Notes under the pieces: generated by a model
Databases searched by the model: none
Told to the model about the DNA's origin: nothing
The model's input: only the letters and a program-made list of their open reading frames with translations
Made by a program: the position numbers and the translations under genes
In this document: one piece after another, positions 5,546-6,526 of the stretch
Layout: each line of letters opens with the position of its first letter
How positions within the stretch are numbered: the stretch's first letter is position 1
Assembly (NCBI GenBank): GCA_021162225.1
Contig: JAGGZB010000098.1
Span: forward strand, 1 to 6,526
DNA: 6,526 nucleotides
Direction: 5' to 3'
Origin: Candidatus Bathyarchaeota archaeon
Lineage (GTDB): Archaea; Thermoproteota; Bathyarchaeia; Bathyarchaeales; DTEX01

Positions 5546-6121
5546 GTGGTCGCGATGAAAAACGCTCAGATGGATGAGGTTGATAGGAAGATAATCTCTC
5601 TCCTCACAGAAAACCCGAAGATGTCCCAGAGCGCGATAGCGCGCGTTCTTGGAATTTCTCAGCCCGCAGTTTACGCGAGGATAAAGCAGCTCGAAGAAGC
5701 TGGAATAATAGAGCATGCCGTCGGCGTAAACCTCAAGAAAACAAGCTTATACATAGCAAAGATAGATGTAACTGCAAAAAACCCATGGAAGATTCTTGAA
5801 TTCTTCAAGAACTGCCCAATGTATATAAATGGCTTGGTTACTTCCGGAAGACACAATCTCTGTCTTTTCTTCATAAGTGAGAAGCTCTCAGCAATCGAGT
5901 CATGTATAAACTTTCACATAAGAAAGGACCCCGATGTAACAGATGTGGAGTTTAACGTCGTTATAGCGACAGCTAAGGATTTAGTAGTCCCCATTAAGAT
6001 GTGGCATGAAAGGAGGGAAAGATCCCCTTGCGGAAGAAGATGCGACAGGGAGCTCTGTTATCCGTCTGGGAAATGCCTAGGCTGCCCAGCTACAATATTC
6101 TATAAGGGGAGAATCCTTTAA
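5546..6121 (+). CDS. Lrp/AsnC-family transcriptional regulator with C-terminal cysteine cluster
   Basis: This DNA-binding regulator has a winged helix-turn-helix at about residues 9-60 (DEVDRKIISLLTENPKMSQ, then IARVLGISQPAVYARIKQLE and AGIIEHAVGVNL), the classic Lrp/AsnC arrangement. A Lrp-type effector/oligomerisation (RAM-like) domain follows at about 66-150. The C-terminus adds a cysteine-rich tail, C162, C166, C171, C177 and C180 (PCGRRCDRELCYPSGKC, then LGCPATIFYKG), which standard Lrp proteins lack. It could bind an Fe-S cluster or zinc and make the protein sense redox state or metal (inference). The start is uncertain: GTG5546, ATG5555 and ATG5570 are all in frame before the HTH, and no strong ribosome site decides. 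ATG5555 is a good choice. It is transcribed away from the hydrogenase-hdrB operon and is followed 16 bases later by the protease gene, so it probably controls the operon and perhaps itself. Confidence 0.9.
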   Translation: MVAMKNAQMDEVDRKIISLLTENPKMSQSAIARVLGISQPAVYARIKQLEEAGIIEHAVGVNLKKTSLYIAKIDVTAKNPWKILEFFKNCPMYINGLVTSGRHNLCLFFISEKLSAIESCINFHIRKDPDVTDVEFNVVIATAKDLVVPIKMWHERRERSPCGRRCDRELCYPSGKCLGCPATIFYKGRIL

Positions 6122-6131
6122 TTCAGGTTTT

Positions 6132-6137
6132 GAGGAG
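6132..6137 (+). promoter_or_regulatory. Ribosome binding site that bears on the hycI start
   Basis: GAGGAG ends directly against ATG6138, leaving no spacer, but sits 6 bases from GTG6144 in the same frame. Normal spacing favours GTG6144, which would shorten the protein by two residues. Both starts leave all conserved motifs intact. Confidence 0.5.
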
Positions 6138-6526
6138 ATGAAGGTGACGCTGGCCGAGCATCTTCTATCATGGCTCAGGAACGCGAGCAGGGTGATGATA
6201 CTTGGCATAGGAAACCCGATGCGAGGGGATGACGCCGTAGGCGTAGAGATAGTCAAGATGCTTAGGGGGAGAGTTCCAAGCTGCGTTAAACTTCTAGAGT
6301 GCCAGACTGTTCCGGAGAGTTTCATAGGAGATATAATACGGTTCAAACCCTCACATGTGCTCATGATCGACGCTGGACAATTTGGAGCAAGTCCAGGAGA
6401 GGCCAGGTTATTTCCTCCAGAGAGAATCTCCGGCATAGCTATTTCAACGCATAATATGCCGCTCCGAATTCTCTCGAGAATCTTGGAGGAGACTGTATCC
6501 GCAAATGTGCTACTCTTGGCCATACA
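6138..6526 (+). CDS. hycI: Hydrogenase maturation protease, HycI type (peptidase M52), 3' partial
   Basis: This nickel-dependent endopeptidase trims the C-terminal tail of a [NiFe] large subunit once nickel is inserted. Visible signatures, counting from ATG6138, are GIGNPMRGDDAVG (residues 23-35), MIDAGQFGASPGEARLF (76-92) and STHNMPLRIL (103-112). D32, D78 and H105 correspond to the three nickel-binding residues of HycI/HybD (Asp16, Asp62 and His90 of E. coli HycI). The PGEARLF and THNMPL stretches are close to E. coli HycI, which serves hydrogenase 3, a group 4 enzyme. The frame stays open to the window end, after 129 codons, so the last few dozen residues are missing. GAGGAG at 6132-6137 abuts ATG6138 but lies 6 bases before an in-frame GTG at 6144, so GTG6144 may be the true start. 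The gene lies 16 bases after the regulator and is probably co-transcribed with it. Its natural substrate here is the large subunit at 2231-3358. Confidence 0.93.
   Translation, partial: MKVTLAEHLLSWLRNASRVMILGIGNPMRGDDAVGVEIVKMLRGRVPSCVKLLECQTVPESFIGDIIRFKPSHVLMIDAGQFGASPGEARLFPPERISGIAISTHNMPLRILSRILEETVSANVLLLAI

Noticed and set aside
6077..6523. 148-residue open frame on the minus strand
   Set aside because: It is antisense to the hycI-type protease, which has all three nickel-ligand residues and family motifs.
1..6526. CRISPR array, tRNA or rRNA gene, transposase or attachment site
   Set aside because: I saw no spaced direct repeats, no RNA gene signatures and no mobile-element genes; nearly all the window is taken up by the listed coding regions.

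Overview
The window looks like chromosomal DNA from an anaerobic archaeon. The protein families (a group 4 type [NiFe] hydrogenase, an HdrB-type heterodisulfide reductase subunit, an Lrp/AsnC regulator) are common in anaerobic archaea. The intergenic promoters look like BRE/TATA elements, putative terminators are bare oligo-T tracts, and Shine-Dalgarno sites such as GGAGG and GGTGA precede several starts. Three of the five operon genes start with TTG. I cannot name the lineage. An uncultured TACK or Asgard archaeon, or a relative of methanogens, would all fit.

Layout. Bases 1-1224 (+) hold the 3' part of a gene for a probable secreted, sequon-rich protein with an OB-fold-like and an Ig-like domain. 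It converges on the next block across a 105-base gap. Bases 5379 to 1330 (-) form one tight five-gene operon, with junctions between a 4-base overlap and a 6-base gap. In transcription order it encodes a HycB-like protein with four [4Fe-4S] motifs, a NuoC/30-kDa subunit, an HdrB with two complete CCG motifs, a [NiFe] large subunit with both nickel-binding CxxC pairs, and a fusion of the HycG-type small subunit with a HycF-type ferredoxin. A 166-base AT-rich divergent promoter region (5380-5545) follows. Reading right (+) from it are an Lrp/AsnC regulator with a C-terminal cysteine cluster and, 16 bases later, a HycI-type hydrogenase maturation protease cut by the window end.

How the genes work together (inference). 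The operon encodes the whole peripheral arm of a formate-hydrogenlyase-like hydrogenase: HycB-, HycE- (split into two genes), HycF- and HycG-like parts. It has no membrane subunit (HycC/HycD or NuoL/NuoH type) and no formate dehydrogenase in the window. An HdrB gene sits where the two halves of HycE would normally be joined. The simplest reading is a soluble hydrogenase that passes electrons between H2, ferredoxin-like clusters and an HdrB disulfide-type site. The protease would mature the large subunit, and the Lrp protein, possibly redox- or metal-sensing, would control the divergent operon. This HdrB-coupled hydrogenase is the most interesting thing in the window.
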